NCBI GenBank assembly: GCA_025210475.1 | Contig: JAOARW010000046.1 | Coordinates: forward strand, 186,001-250,000 | Direction of reading: 5' to 3' | DNA: 64,000 nucleotides | From: Carboxylicivirga sp. | Lineage (GTDB): Bacteria; Bacteroidota; Bacteroidia; Bacteroidales; Marinilabiliaceae | Part shown: positions 53,582 through 62,609 of the stretch, piece by piece | Layout of the letters: each line of letters starts with the position of its first letter | How positions within the stretch are numbered: position 1 is the stretch's first letter | The notes under the pieces: generated by a model | The model's input: only the letters and a program-made list of their open reading frames with translations | Database searches by the model: none | What the model was told of the DNA's origin: nothing | Program-made: the position numbers and the translations under genes

Positions 53582-54658
53582 ATGAAGCGAGTATTAGATG
53601 TTGTAAAGCCTGGTGTTGTTACTGGTGATGACTTAGGTAAACTTTTAGCAGTAGCAAAAGAAGAAGGTTTTGCAATGCCTGCTGTAAACGTTGTTGGTAC
53701 AGATTCTATTAACGGTATTCTGGAAGCTGCAAAGGCAGTTAACTCACCTGTTATGATTCAGCTTTCAAATGGTGGAGCTGCTTTCTATGCCGGTAAAGGT
53801 TTAAAATTAGATGGACAGGAAGCACAAATTTTAGGTGCTGTTTCAGCTGCAAAGCATGTTCATACTTTAGCAGAAGCTTATGGTGTACCTGTTGTTCTTC
53901 ATACAGACCACGCTGCTAAGAAATTATTACCTTGGATCGACGGATTGTTAGATGCTAGTGAAAAGCATTTCGCTGAAACAGGTAAGCCTTTATTCAGCTC
54001 ACACATGTTGGATCTTTCTGAAGAGCCACTAGAGGAGAATATCGCTACTTGTAAAGAGTATCTTGTTCGTATGAGCAAAATGGGTATGACTCTTGAGATC
54101 GAGTTAGGTATCACAGGTGGAGAAGAAGATGGTGTTGATAACTCAGATGTTGATAACGCATTACTTTATACTCAGCCAGAGGAAGTAAGCTATGCTTACG
54201 AGCAATTATTAGAAGTTTCTCCAAACTTTACTATCGCTGCTTCATTTGGTAACGTACACGGTGTATACAAACCAGGTAACGTTGTGTTGAAGCCTTCTAT
54301 TTTGGATGCTTCTCAGAAGTACATTCAGGAAAAGCACAATACAGCTGAAAAGCCTGTAAACTTCGTATTCCACGGTGGATCAGGTTCATCATTAGAGGAA
54401 ATCCGCGAAGCTATTGGTTATGGTGTTATTAAAATGAACATCGATACTGATACTCAGTGGGCTACTTGGGATGGTATTCGTGCTTTCGAAGCTGCTAACC
54501 GCGATTACCTACAAGGTCAGATTGGTAACCCTGAAGGAGATGACAAGCCAAATAAAAAGTACTACGATCCTCGTGTATGGTTACGCAAAGGTCAGGAAAC
54601 TTTAGTTGAGCGTTTAAAAGTAGCTTTCGAAGATCTTAACTGCATCGATCGTCTATAA
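53582..54658 (+). CDS. fbaA: Fructose-bisphosphate aldolase, class II
   Basis: 358 residues, E. coli FbaA type (class IIA). It splits fructose 1,6-bisphosphate in glycolysis using Zn. The zinc ligand region HTDHAAKKLLPWIDGLL, catalytic EIELGITGGEEDGVD, second zinc ligand VHGVYKPGNVVLKP and substrate loop FHGGSGSSLEEI are present. Codon use is strongly biased, as in gap and tuf. A T-rich terminator follows. Confidence 0.96.
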   Translation: MKRVLDVVKPGVVTGDDLGKLLAVAKEEGFAMPAVNVVGTDSINGILEAAKAVNSPVMIQLSNGGAAFYAGKGLKLDGQEAQILGAVSAAKHVHTLAEAYGVPVVLHTDHAAKKLLPWIDGLLDASEKHFAETGKPLFSSHMLDLSEEPLEENIATCKEYLVRMSKMGMTLEIELGITGGEEDGVDNSDVDNALLYTQPEEVSYAYEQLLEVSPNFTIAASFGNVHGVYKPGNVVLKPSILDASQKYIQEKHNTAEKPVNFVFHGGSGSSLEEIREAIGYGVIKMNIDTDTQWATWDGIRAFEAANRDYLQGQIGNPEGDDKPNKKYYDPRVWLRKGQETLVERLKVAFEDLNCIDRL

Positions 54659-54677
54659 AGTTATTTATAATCAGAAC

Positions 54678-54715
54678 AAAAAGGGGCGCGTGTTTTGTAC
54701 ATTGCGCCTCTTTTT
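54678..54715 (+). terminator. Intrinsic terminator of fbaA
   Basis: AAAAAGGGGCGC (54678-54689) pairs with GCGCCTCTTTTT (54704-54715), one G-U, with T run to 54717. It lies before the transporter ATG at 54746. Confidence 0.85.
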
Positions 54716-54745
54716 TTATTTTGGCTTGTCTATAAATTAAAATCT

Positions 54746-56131
54746 ATGAGTGCGAATACAAGAGATAGTTTCACAAGTAAATTTGGTGTGATAGCAGCAG
54801 CTGCCGGCTCTGCTGTTGGTTTAGGTAATATCTGGAAGTTTCCTTATGAGGCAGGACAAAATGGAGGCGGAGCTTTTCTGGTCATCTATTTCTTCTTTAT
54901 TATTACCATCGGATTACCAATTATGATATCCGAATTTGTTATAGGTCGAAAAACCAATGCCAATGCTGTTCGGGCTTTTAAAAAAATGTCGCCTAGAACA
55001 CCATGGTACTTTACAGGCGTAATGGGTGTGGCTGCATCTTTTATGATTCTGTCTTTTTATGGGGTGGTGGCCGGATGGACATTGGAATACATCTATATGT
55101 CGGTTACCAATGCATTCAAAGGACAAAGTCCCGAGGATTTATCAAATGTATTTAATGCTTTTCTGGCTAACCCTGTTCGGCCGGTTATGTGGCAAGTGCT
55201 ATTTATGATATTAACAGGTATTGTTGTTATTGGAGGCATTAAAAACGGTATCGAAAAACTGACGAAGATTCTGATGCCTGTATTGTTGCTGATTATTGTT
55301 GTTATGGGTATTCGCTCCATTACTTTAGGAGCCAATGTTAATGAAGCGGGCGAGGTGATTGGTCATTCGTTCGATGGTTTAAAGTTTTTATTTAAACCCG
55401 ATTTCTCTAAGGTAGATATAAATGTTGTTCTCGATGCTTTAGGGCAAGCTTTCTTTTCGCTAAGTCTAGGTATGGGAACTATTATTACCTATGGTTCTTA
55501 TGTGCGCAAGAATAATAACCTTAACAAAACCGCAGTTGAGGTAGCCTTTTTAGATACCTTAATAGCTGTTTTGGCCGGTGTGGCTATCTTTCCGGCCGTT
55601 TTCTATTTTGGTGTGGCACCTTCGGAAGGACCGGGTTTGGTATTTACGATTTTACCGGGCATTTTCCAGAAAATGGTTGGTGGTTACATCTGGACACTGG
55701 CATTTTTTACTTTGTTGGCTGTTGCTGCACTTACATCCAGTATTTCTTTACTCGAAGTGGCAGTCGCATACTTTGTTGAAGAACTGAAAATGAAACGGGT
55801 TAAAGCAACCATTATTACAGGTAGTATTATTACAGTGTTAGGCGTTGCTTGTTCTTTATCTAATAATGTATTAAAAGAGTTTACCATTTTCGGGCGCAAT
55901 ATTTTCAATTCCATGGAGTTTGTGTCGTCGAATGTATTGTTGCCTCTGGGAGGTATGTTGATAGCCATATTTGTTGGCTGGTTTGTTAAACGCTCTGATT
56001 TTTATGCCGAGTTATCTAATGAGAACACCTTCAAACTTAAATTTTTTAATGCCTTTTATGCGATTATCAAATTTGTAGCACCCGTTGCCATTGCTATTGT
56101 GTTCTTGTATTCGGTAGGTTTATTAAAGTAG
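54746..56131 (+). CDS. Neurotransmitter:sodium symporter (SNF) family transporter
   Basis: 461 residues from the ATG at 54746; an ATG at 54695 adds 17 residues that overlap the fbaA terminator. LeuT fold: helix 1 AAAAGSAVGLGNIWKFPY holds the unwound sodium and substrate site, helix 6 AFFSLSLGMGTIITYGSYV is also conserved. Eleven or twelve helices are expected. It imports an amino acid or related amine with sodium; bacterial members with short C termini are often Trp or Leu/Ala-like transporters but specificity is unclear. It lies 22 nt before the HHH protein gene. Confidence 0.92.
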   Translation: MSANTRDSFTSKFGVIAAAAGSAVGLGNIWKFPYEAGQNGGGAFLVIYFFFIITIGLPIMISEFVIGRKTNANAVRAFKKMSPRTPWYFTGVMGVAASFMILSFYGVVAGWTLEYIYMSVTNAFKGQSPEDLSNVFNAFLANPVRPVMWQVLFMILTGIVVIGGIKNGIEKLTKILMPVLLLIIVVMGIRSITLGANVNEAGEVIGHSFDGLKFLFKPDFSKVDINVVLDALGQAFFSLSLGMGTIITYGSYVRKNNNLNKTAVEVAFLDTLIAVLAGVAIFPAVFYFGVAPSEGPGLVFTILPGIFQKMVGGYIWTLAFFTLLAVAALTSSISLLEVAVAYFVEELKMKRVKATIITGSIITVLGVACSLSNNVLKEFTIFGRNIFNSMEFVSSNVLLPLGGMLIAIFVGWFVKRSDFYAELSNENTFKLKFFNAFYAIIKFVAPVAIAIVFLYSVGLLK

Positions 56132-56153
56132 GCATTGAATGGTGTATTAAAAT

Positions 56154-57062
56154 ATGTGGCAGGATTTATTAACATTATCAAAGCGCGAGCGGTTAGGGAT
56201 GATTGGTTTATTTATCATTCTGATAATGGTCGTGCTTGGCTTCTTTATTGACTTGCCACAGAAGGAAAACAAATTGCCTCCTGAGTTGCTTGCCTGGGCC
56301 GATTCTGTTCAGCTTATTCAAGAGGTACCCAAAGTGAAAAAAAGAGATACGGTTTTTAATTTTGATCCAAACAGTGCTTCGGTTCGAGAGTTGCAACTTC
56401 TGGGTTTCTCAAATCAAGCTATTATTAATTTATACAAGTATAAAGAGGCTGGGGGAAGAATTCAATCACCATCCAAACTGAAAAGTATTTATGGTGTCGA
56501 TTCAGCTTTATATGGCAGGATTGAATCCTATGTTTCAATTCAGGCACCTGCGGATCGCTATAGGTCCTCGAATAAGATTACTCGCTCTGCTTCGGCTGGT
56601 AGCTATGCGGTGGTGCAGGCAAAAACGAACTACAGCGAATCGAAAACAAATGATTTTATAATCGAATTAAATAGTGCAGACACGGCCGATCTGAAGCTTT
56701 TAAAAGGAATTGGTCCGGTTTTATCCAGGCGGATTGTTAGTTACCGAAAGAAAATTGGTGGGTACTATTGTGTCGATCAATTAAGCGAGGTATATGGTCT
56801 TTCGGAAGAAGTGATTGACATAAATCGTAATAAAATAGTTGTTGACGAAAGTTTATTGAAGCCGCTTGATGTATCAAAAGGAAGTTTGAAACAAATGAAG
56901 GACCATCCTTATTTAAGTTTTTATATGGCGAAAGATATTTATGAGGCCAGAAAACAAAATGAGTTGACTTCGATAATGCAGTTCATCCATACAGAATCTT
57001 TTCAAAATGCCGATACTGCTAGGTTAAGAAGGTATTTTATTGTTGGTAAAGAAGGTAAATGA
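56154..57062 (+). CDS. Membrane-anchored helix-hairpin-helix (ComEA-like) protein
   Basis: 302 residues. A membrane helix at about 15-33 (LGMIGLFIILIMVVLGFFI) leaves a long C-terminal part. Three HhH-like units follow: about 70-128 (FDPNSASVRELQLLGFSNQA), about 170-232 (IELNSADTADLKLLKGIGPV, the best ComEA-type match with GIGPVLSRRI) and about 253-300. ComEA binds DNA during uptake across the envelope, but related Bacteroidetes proteins with multiple repeats are uncharacterised. It is close behind the SNF transporter gene, so co-transcription is possible. Confidence 0.85.
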   Translation: MWQDLLTLSKRERLGMIGLFIILIMVVLGFFIDLPQKENKLPPELLAWADSVQLIQEVPKVKKRDTVFNFDPNSASVRELQLLGFSNQAIINLYKYKEAGGRIQSPSKLKSIYGVDSALYGRIESYVSIQAPADRYRSSNKITRSASAGSYAVVQAKTNYSESKTNDFIIELNSADTADLKLLKGIGPVLSRRIVSYRKKIGGYYCVDQLSEVYGLSEEVIDINRNKIVVDESLLKPLDVSKGSLKQMKDHPYLSFYMAKDIYEARKQNELTSIMQFIHTESFQNADTARLRRYFIVGKEGK

Positions 57063-57093
57063 TAATAAATACCGAAAAAGAATAGCCAAAAAT

Positions 57094-57200
57094 TTGTTGT
57101 AATCACTAAACTTCATTTTCTTTGCACCTGCAAAAAATAGAGGTCATTGGTTGAAAACTCTCCAATGTGTTGAAATTTTGCAGTTTAATGATTAATTTTG
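57094..57200 (+). promoter_or_regulatory. Two candidate promoters of rpsU
   Basis: P1: TTTG (57094-57097), 20-nt spacer, TTTCTTTG (57118-57125, 7 of 8 to TAnnTTTG). P2: GTTG (57170-57173), 19-nt spacer, TAATTTTG (57193-57200, exact). P2 would start near 57204, 22 nt before the ATG. Confidence 0.5.
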
Positions 57201-57225
57201 CGGTTCAAATAAAAAAGCAAGCATT

Positions 57226-57417
57226 ATGATAGTAATTCCTATTAAAGAAGGCGAAAATATTGAGAGAGCCTTAAAGAAATTTAAAAGAAAATTCGAGAAG
57301 ACTGGTGCAATGCGCGAATTGCGTTCACGTCAGGCTTTTACTAAGCCTTCAGTTGTGAGAAGAGAGCAGGTTAAGAAAGCTATATATATCGAGCAATTGC
57401 AGCGCGAATCTGAATAA
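57226..57417 (+). CDS. rpsU: 30S ribosomal protein S21
   Basis: 63 residues, basic, matching S21 over its length: MIVIPIKEGENIERALKKFKR at the start, then RELRSRQAFTKPSVVRREQ with the conserved Arg cluster. It binds near the 3' end of 16S rRNA on the small-subunit platform and is also named in Bacteroidetes work on sequestering the anti-Shine-Dalgarno sequence, which fits the weak ribosome-binding sites seen through this window. It is 74 nt upstream of the recombinase gene. Confidence 0.94.
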   Translation: MIVIPIKEGENIERALKKFKRKFEKTGAMRELRSRQAFTKPSVVRREQVKKAIYIEQLQRESE

Positions 57418-57491
57418 ATTGCTCGCAGAGGGCGTCGGTTTACTGCTTTTTTCGTATATTCGTTTGAAGCATAAAATGACACCCTCTGTTA

Positions 57492-58397
57492 ATGCAATAC
57501 ATAGATTCATTTTACAAATATCTGGAGTTTGAAAGGCGAAATTCGCCACACACAATCACTGCCTATAAAACTGATCTTAGTCAGTTTTGCTCGTTTTTAG
57601 AGGAGGGTGGTGAAGAGCTCTGGGAGAATGTCACTTCAAAAACCATCCGCTCCTGGATGGTGTTGATGGTAAATGATGGTGTGTCGGCACGGTCAGTTAC
57701 CCGTAAGGTTTCCACTTTAAAAGTTTTCTTTAGATATTTAATGCAAATTGGTGTTGTTGATGCCAATAGTGCAGAGCATGTAGTAACACCAAAATTACCA
57801 AAGCGATTACCTGTTTTCGTAAAAGAAAAAGAGATGGACTTGCTTTTGGATAATGTTGATTTTGGTGAAGGGTTCGTGGCTGCTCGCGATCGCCTGATTA
57901 TCGAAATGTTTTATCATACAGGCATGCGTCTTTCTGAACTGGCTGGTATGAGGGATGGTCAAATAGATCAGGCGAATGAAATTTTTAAAGTGCGAGGAAA
58001 AAGGGATAAGGAGCGAATAATTCCAATAATACAAGAACTAAAGACATCGCTTTTTGGTTATATAAAGGAGCGCGACAAATGTTTCCCTGCCAATATGAGT
58101 GGATATTTGTTTTTAACAGAAAAGGGTTTGCCTGTATATCATAAATTGGTGTATCGAGTAGTTAATAAGTATCTCGGTCAGGTGTCTACTGTGACTAAAA
58201 AAAGTCCGCACGTTATTCGTCATTCATTTGCTACGGCTTTGCTTAATCGTGGGGCTGATTTAAATGCAATAAAAGAGTTATTGGGTCATGCAAATTTGGC
58301 AGCGACCGAAGTGTATACTCATAATACATACGAGAAGTTAAATTCGATTTACAAACAGGCCCATCCCAGGGCCGAAAAGATGGAGGATTATATATGA
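57492..58397 (+). CDS. xerC: Tyrosine recombinase, Xer family
   Basis: 301 residues with an N-terminal SAM-like core-binding domain (about 1-95) and a catalytic domain. Catalytic residues: Arg146 (HTGMRLSELAGM), Lys about 170 (VRGKRDKER), His240 and Arg243 (HVIRHSFATALLN), His266 (LLGHANLAATEVYTH) and nucleophile Tyr275. The HPRA ending is typical of XerC/D, which resolve chromosome dimers. Placement between rpsU and hpf is characteristic of a housekeeping Xer, not a mobile element integrase. XerC versus XerD cannot be told from this alone. Confidence 0.9.
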   Translation: MQYIDSFYKYLEFERRNSPHTITAYKTDLSQFCSFLEEGGEELWENVTSKTIRSWMVLMVNDGVSARSVTRKVSTLKVFFRYLMQIGVVDANSAEHVVTPKLPKRLPVFVKEKEMDLLLDNVDFGEGFVAARDRLIIEMFYHTGMRLSELAGMRDGQIDQANEIFKVRGKRDKERIIPIIQELKTSLFGYIKERDKCFPANMSGYLFLTEKGLPVYHKLVYRVVNKYLGQVSTVTKKSPHVIRHSFATALLNRGADLNAIKELLGHANLAATEVYTHNTYEKLNSIYKQAHPRAEKMEDYI

Positions 58398-58693
58398 ATA
58401 TTACAATTCAATCAGTACGCTTTACTGCGTCGACACAGTTAGAAGAGTTTATTCAGCAGAAGGTTGGAAAATTAGATCAGTTTTTTGATGGGATTGTATC
58501 TGCAGAGGTTACGTTGAAATTGGATAAATCTGATTCAACGGAAAATAAAGTGGCAGAAATAAGTCTAAATATTCCAGGGGGAGAATTGTTTGCAAAAAAG
58601 CAAACAAAAACATTTGAAGAGGGGGTTGATTTATCAGTTGATGCCTTGCGTAAGCAGCTGATTAAATGGAAGGAAAAGGTACGTGCTAAATAA
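58394..58693 (+). CDS. hpf: Ribosome hibernation-promoting factor (short HPF)
   Basis: 99 residues overlapping the recombinase stop by four bases (ATGA). The beta-alpha-beta-beta-beta-alpha fold is seen as MNITIQSVRFTASTQLEEFI to SLNIPGGELFAKKQTKTFEE. Short HPF stabilises idle 100S ribosomes in stationary phase. Lacking the C-terminal dimerisation extension of long HPF, it belongs to the short or YfiA-like group. Confidence 0.9.
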   Translation: MNITIQSVRFTASTQLEEFIQQKVGKLDQFFDGIVSAEVTLKLDKSDSTENKVAEISLNIPGGELFAKKQTKTFEEGVDLSVDALRKQLIKWKEKVRAK

Positions 58694-58713
58694 TCAAAAA
58701 AAGAACCTTTTTT

Positions 58714-58744
58714 TTTGTGTTCTTGAAAATAAATTATACATTTG
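58714..58744 (+). promoter_or_regulatory. Perfect consensus promoter of the tRNA/tuf cluster
   Basis: TTTG (58714-58717), 19-nt spacer, TACATTTG (58737-58744): every consensus base is present. Transcription would start near 58748 and read through tRNA-Tyr, tRNA-Gly and probably tuf. Confidence 0.7.
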
Positions 58745-58877
58745 CACACCGATTTTAGGATAGTAGAACTATGCTAAATGACTAGTAATAGGCTGATTGA
58801 CTATGGTTATCGGCCTATTGAAATGAAATAAAGTTAGTGTTTGAGCTAACAACGTTCTTATTAATAATGAGATTTTT

Positions 58878-58960
58878 GGGGAGATACCAAAGTGGCCAAC
58901 TGGGGCGGACTGTAACTCCGCTGACTTATGTCTTCGTAGGTTCGAATCCTGCTCTCCCCA
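58878..58960 (+). tRNA. tRNA-Tyr (GTA)
   Basis: 83 nt. Acceptor arms GGGGAGA (58878-58884) and TCTCCCC (58953-58959) pair, discriminator A at 58960. The anticodon loop shows GTA in CTGTAACT. A long variable arm (class II) and GGTTCGAATCC T arm fit tRNA-Tyr. CCA is not encoded. Confidence 0.95.
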
Positions 58961-59039
58961 CTTATTTTTAGGAATGAAATCTAATTTTTTACTGACATTA
59001 AGGTTGAAATTACTTAACTTTAATGCCCTGTGAAAAAAT

Positions 59040-59112
59040 GCGGAAGTAGCTCAGTTGATAGAGCATCAGCCTTCCAAGCTGAGGGTCGCGGGTTTGAGCC
59101 CCGTCTTCCGCT
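59040..59112 (+). tRNA. tRNA-Gly (TCC)
   Basis: 73 nt. GCGGAAG (59040-59046) pairs with CTTCCGC (59105-59111), discriminator T. The anticodon TCC lies in CCTTCCAAGC. CCA is not encoded. It lies 79 nt after tRNA-Tyr. Confidence 0.95.
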
Positions 59113-59194
59113 CTCTTTAGGAGCAATGATTGTGATTCCTTAAAAGAATTAATTTAAGATTCAATTTATATCTAATTGTCTAATATTTCGAGTT

Positions 59195-60382
59195 ATGGCT
59201 AAAGAAACATTTGTAAGAACGAAGCCTCACGTTAATATCGGAACCATTGGTCACGTTGACCACGGTAAAACTACTTTGACTGCTGCAATTACTAAGGTAT
59301 TGGCAGAAAAAGGACTTTCTGAAGTGAAAGACTTCGATCAAATTGATAACGCTCCTGAAGAGAAAGAAAGGGGTATTACAATTAACACTGCTCACGTTGA
59401 GTATCAAACAGAAAACCGTCACTACGCTCACGTTGACTGTCCAGGTCACGCCGACTACGTAAAGAACATGGTAACTGGTGCTGCTCAGATGGACGGTGCT
59501 ATCCTTGTATGTGCTGCTACTGACGGTCCTATGCCTCAGACTCGTGAGCACATCCTACTTTGTCGTCAGGTAAACGTTCCTAAAATCGTTGTTTTCTTGA
59601 ATAAAGTTGACATGGTTGACGATGAGGAATTATTAGAGCTTGTTGAAATGGAAGTTCGTGACCTATTAAACTTCTACGAGTTTGAAGGTGATGATTCTCC
59701 AGTAATCATGGGTTCTGCACTTGGAGGTTTGAATAACGAGCCAGAGTGGGTTGATAAAATCATGGAATTAATGGCCGCTGTTGATGAGTGGATTCCACTT
59801 CCTCCACGTGACGTTGAAAAAGATTTCTTAATGCCTGTTGAGGACGTATTCTCGATCACTGGTCGTGGTACTGTTGCTACTGGTCGTATCGAAACTGGTG
59901 TAATCAACTCAGGTGAAGAAATGCAGATTATCGGTCTTGGTGCTGAAGGTAAGAAGACTGTATGTACTGGTGTTGAGATGTTCCGTAAGATTCTTGATCG
60001 CGGTGAAGCTGGTGATAACGTAGGTCTTTTATTACGTGGTATCGACAAGAAAGAGATCAAGCGTGGTATGGTATTAGCTAAGCCTGGTTCAATTAATCCT
60101 CACTCTAAGTTTAAAGGTGAGATTTATGTATTGAAGAAAGAAGAAGGTGGTCGTCACACTCCTTTCCACAACAAATACCGTCCTCAGTTCTACTTACGTA
60201 CATTAGACGTAACTGGTGAGATTACTCTTCCTGAAGGAACTGAAATGGTAATGCCTGGTGATAATGTAACTATTACAGTAGACTTGATCTACCCAGTTGC
60301 ATTGAACCAAGGTCTTCGTTTCGCGATCCGTGAAGGTGGTCGTACAGTAGGTGCTGGTCAGGTAACTGAAATTCTTGACTAA
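59195..60382 (+). CDS. tuf: Translation elongation factor Tu
   Basis: 395 residues. GTPase G1 GHVDHGKT (19-26), DxxG in [16 protein letters not shown] and SAL, with domains 2 and 3 ending AGQVTEILD. It delivers aminoacyl-tRNA to the ribosome. Codon use is highly biased (CGT, GGT, AAC, TAC), marking it as one of the most expressed genes here. It lies between tRNA-Gly and tRNA-Trp, in the usual Bacteroidetes order. Confidence 0.98.
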   Translation: MAKETFVRTKPHVNIGTIGHVDHGKTTLTAAITKVLAEKGLSEVKDFDQIDNAPEEKERGITINTAHVEYQTENRHYAHVDCPGHADYVKNMVTGAAQMDGAILVCAATDGPMPQTREHILLCRQVNVPKIVVFLNKVDMVDDEELLELVEMEVRDLLNFYEFEGDDSPVIMGSALGGLNNEPEWVDKIMELMAAVDEWIPLPPRDVEKDFLMPVEDVFSITGRGTVATGRIETGVINSGEEMQIIGLGAEGKKTVCTGVEMFRKILDRGEAGDNVGLLLRGIDKKEIKRGMVLAKPGSINPHSKFKGEIYVLKKEEGGRHTPFHNKYRPQFYLRTLDVTGEITLPEGTEMVMPGDNVTITVDLIYPVALNQGLRFAIREGGRTVGAGQVTEILD

Positions 60383-60402
60383 TCACTGATTAGAATATAG
60401 AT

Positions 60403-60425
60403 AGCCGGAAGATTTTCTTCCGGTT
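60403..60425 (+). terminator. Hairpin between tuf and tRNA-Trp
   Basis: AGCCGGAAGA (60403-60412) and TCTTCCGGTT (60416-60425) pair with one G-U around a 3-nt loop, followed by ATTTTA. It may be a partial terminator or a processing site, since tRNA-Trp starts 6 nt later. Confidence 0.6.
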
Positions 60426-60430
60426 ATTTT

Positions 60431-60503
60431 ACGGGTGTAGCTCAGTTGGTAGAGCACTGGTCTCCAAAACCAGGTGTCGGGCGTTCGAGTCGCTCCTCCC
60501 GTG
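60431..60503 (+). tRNA. tRNA-Trp (CCA)
   Basis: 73 nt. ACGGGTG (60431-60437) pairs with CTCCCGT (60496-60502) with one T-T mismatch at position 6-67; discriminator G. The anticodon CCA lies in TCTCCAAAA. D and T arms are normal. Confidence 0.93.
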
Positions 60504-60511
60504 CTAAAAAA

Positions 60512-60544
60512 GCCGGTTTTAGATGGTTTAAATTTAAAACCGGC
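60512..60544 (+). promoter_or_regulatory. Stem-loop between tRNA-Trp and secE
   Basis: GCCGGTTTTA (60512-60521) and TAAAACCGGC (60535-60544) make a perfect 10-bp stem with a 13-nt loop. No T run follows, so it is more likely an RNase III-type processing or mRNA-stabilising site between tRNA and secE mRNA than a terminator. Confidence 0.5.
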
Positions 60545-60562
60545 CAACTAATGAAAAGTACT

Positions 60563-60757
60563 ATGAGTAAGATAACAGCATATTTCAAGGACGTTCAAAA
60601 CGAGTTGGTTAATAAGACTTCGTGGCCAAGCTGGCAGGAGCTTACCAACAGTGCTATTGTGGTAATGATTGCATCGGTAATAATTGCCGGTATTGTTTTC
60701 GCAATGGATTACTCTTTTGATAATATTCTTGATTGGGTATATACACGCCTTTACTAA
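60563..60757 (+). CDS. secE: Preprotein translocase subunit SecE
   Basis: 64 residues from the ATG at 60563; an ATG at 60551 is possible but lies only 6 nt after the hairpin, and longer starts run into tRNA-Trp. An amphipathic cytoplasmic helix ITAYFKDVQNELVNKTSWPS is followed by one membrane helix (about 28-48, NSAIVVMIASVIIAGIVFAM). SecE clamps the SecY channel. Order secE-nusG-rplK is universal in bacteria. Confidence 0.93.
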   Translation: MSKITAYFKDVQNELVNKTSWPSWQELTNSAIVVMIASVIIAGIVFAMDYSFDNILDWVYTRLY

Positions 60758-60778
60758 TCTTATTAGGACTCTCAAATA

Positions 60779-61324
60779 ATGGCAGAAGTCAATAAAAAAT
60801 GGTATGTCCTTCGTGCAATCGGAGGAAAAGAAAAGAAGGTTAAAGAGTATGTGGAAAGCGAAATCGCAGGCTTAAAACTGACCGATTACGTTAGCCAGGT
60901 ATTAATACCAACCGAAAAAGTTTACCAAATCCGTAACGGTAAAAAAGTAAGTAAGGAGCGTCCTTATTTACCAGGTTATGTTTTGGTAGAAGCAGCAATG
61001 GTGGGTGAGATACCGCATATTCTTAGAAATATACCAAATGTTATCGGATTCTTGAACGACAATGATGATACTCCGGTACCATTACGTCCTTCTGAAGTAA
61101 ACCGTATCCTGGGTAAGGTGGATGAATTAAACGAGACAGACGAAGAATTGGATGTTTCGTACATTGTCGGGGAAACTGTTAAGGTAATTGACGGTCCTTT
61201 CAATGGATTCAACGGTTTAATTGAGGAAGTAAACGAAGAGAAGAAGAAATTAAAAGTAATGGTGAAAATTTTCGGAAGAAAAACACCATTGGAATTGAGT
61301 TTTATGCAGGTAGAAAAGGAGTAA
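60779..61324 (+). CDS. nusG: Transcription termination/antitermination factor NusG
   Basis: 181 residues. The NGN domain (about 5-110) starts [20 protein letters not shown] and includes [13 protein letters not shown], the RNA-polymerase contact. The KOW domain (about 128-178) is [20 protein letters not shown]. NusG couples transcription to translation and Rho. It begins 21 nt after secE. Confidence 0.96.
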   Translation: MAEVNKKWYVLRAIGGKEKKVKEYVESEIAGLKLTDYVSQVLIPTEKVYQIRNGKKVSKERPYLPGYVLVEAAMVGEIPHILRNIPNVIGFLNDNDDTPVPLRPSEVNRILGKVDELNETDEELDVSYIVGETVKVIDGPFNGFNGLIEEVNEEKKKLKVMVKIFGRKTPLELSFMQVEKE

Positions 61325-61423
61325 TTACTTAGTAAGAATAGCTTCCGTGCAACTTGTTTGCATTTACAAGTAAAAATCTTTTTTCCGCTAAACTATATTT
61401 ATTAATAAATACGAATTGCTACA
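61325..61423 (+). promoter_or_regulatory. nusG-rplK spacer with small stem-loop
   Basis: ACTTGT (61352-61357) and ACAAGT (61366-61371) pair around an 8-nt loop and are followed by A and T tracts. It might be an L1/L11 leader or weak terminator; no ribosomal-protein binding motif could be assigned. Confidence 0.35.
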
Positions 61424-61867
61424 ATGGCTAAAGAAGTAGAAACCTTTATCAAACTTCAGATCAAAGGTGGTGCAGCAAATCCTTCACCTCCGGTAGGACC
61501 AGCTTTAGGTGCTAAAGGAGTGAACATTATGGAATTCTGTAAGCAATTCAATGCCAGAACACAGGAAAAAGCTGGTAAAGTTTTACCTGTGGTCATCTCG
61601 GTGTACAAAGACAAGTCTTTTGACTTTGTAATTAAAACACCTCCGGCATCTGTTCAAGTATTGGAAGCAGCTAAGCTTAAAGGTGGTTCACCAGAACCTA
61701 ACCGTAAGAAAGTTGGATCTGTTACTTGGGATCAGGTAAGAGTAATCGCCGAAGACAAGATGGCTGACTTGAATTGTTTTACTGTAGAATCTGCAATGAG
61801 GATGATCGCCGGTACCGCCCGAAGTATGGGAGTAACCGTAAGTGGAGAATTCCCTGGTAGTAACTAA
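61424..61867 (+). CDS. rplK: 50S ribosomal protein L11
   Basis: 147 residues. The N terminus [20 protein letters not shown] and [20 protein letters not shown] are the conserved L11 signature; the C-terminal rRNA-binding domain ends [16 protein letters not shown]11 forms the GTPase-associated centre with 23S rRNA. It is 19 nt before rplA. Confidence 0.97.
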   Translation: MAKEVETFIKLQIKGGAANPSPPVGPALGAKGVNIMEFCKQFNARTQEKAGKVLPVVISVYKDKSFDFVIKTPPASVQVLEAAKLKGGSPEPNRKKVGSVTWDQVRVIAEDKMADLNCFTVESAMRMIAGTARSMGVTVSGEFPGSN

Positions 61868-61886
61868 TTAAGACCTTTTTGCGAAA

Positions 61887-62582
61887 ATGACAAAACTAAC
61901 AAAAAATAAAAAGTTAGCGTTAGAAAAATTCGATAGCTCAAAGCATTATAACATCGAGGAAGCAGCAAAATTGGTAAAGGAAATCACCACTACCAAATTT
62001 GATGCCTCTATTGATGTTGATGTGCGTTTAGGAGTTGACCCTCGTAAAGCAAATCAAATGGTTAGAGGGGTTGTAACTTTACCTCACGGAACTGGTAAGG
62101 AGACTCGCGTACTTGTTATGTGTACTCCTGACAAAGAAGAAGAGGCTAAAGCTGCAGGTGCGGATTTTGTTGGATTGGACGAATACATCGAGAAAATCAA
62201 AGGCGGTTGGACAGATGTAGACGTGATCATAACAATGCCTAGCGTTATGGCTAAAGTTGGTGCTTTAGGACGTATTTTAGGTCCTCGTGGTTTAATGCCA
62301 AACCCAAAGAGTGGTACGGTAACCATGGACATCGCTAAAGCTGTAAACGAAGTGAAAGCTGGTAAAATTGACTTTAAAGTTGATCGTTACGGTATTGTTC
62401 ATACCTCAATCGGTAAAGTATCGTTTACTGAAGATAAAATAGTTGACAACGTAAAAGAATTCATGAGCACGATTATGAAGCTTAAGCCTTCATCTGCTAA
62501 AGGAACTTACGTTAAAAGTGTTAGTCTTTCTAGTACTATGAGTCCTGGTATTCGCATCGAACCTAAATCGGTTGATGCTTAA
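61887..62582 (+). CDS. rplA: 50S ribosomal protein L1
   Basis: 231 residues. [38 protein letters not shown] and the C-terminal [19 protein letters not shown] are L1 signatures. L1 builds the mobile stalk at the E site and in E. coli represses its own operon. It has normal length. Confidence 0.97.
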   Translation: MTKLTKNKKLALEKFDSSKHYNIEEAAKLVKEITTTKFDASIDVDVRLGVDPRKANQMVRGVVTLPHGTGKETRVLVMCTPDKEEEAKAAGADFVGLDEYIEKIKGGWTDVDVIITMPSVMAKVGALGRILGPRGLMPNPKSGTVTMDIAKAVNEVKAGKIDFKVDRYGIVHTSIGKVSFTEDKIVDNVKEFMSTIMKLKPSSAKGTYVKSVSLSSTMSPGIRIEPKSVDA

Positions 62583-62609
62583 TATTAATCTTTAAAGAAC
62601 AAAGGAATC

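Noticed and set aside
57492..58397. Tyrosine recombinase as a mobile element integrase
   Set aside because: It sits in the conserved rpsU-xer-hpf order with no attachment repeats or cargo genes, so a housekeeping Xer is more likely.
60446..60562. Longer secE reading frame starting inside tRNA-Trp
   Set aside because: The extension overlaps the tRNA and the following hairpin and has no SecE-like sequence; the 64-residue form matches the family.
62583..62609. L10 autoregulatory leader before rplJ
   Set aside because: Only 27 nt separate rplA and rplJ, too short for the known L10(L12)4 binding structure.
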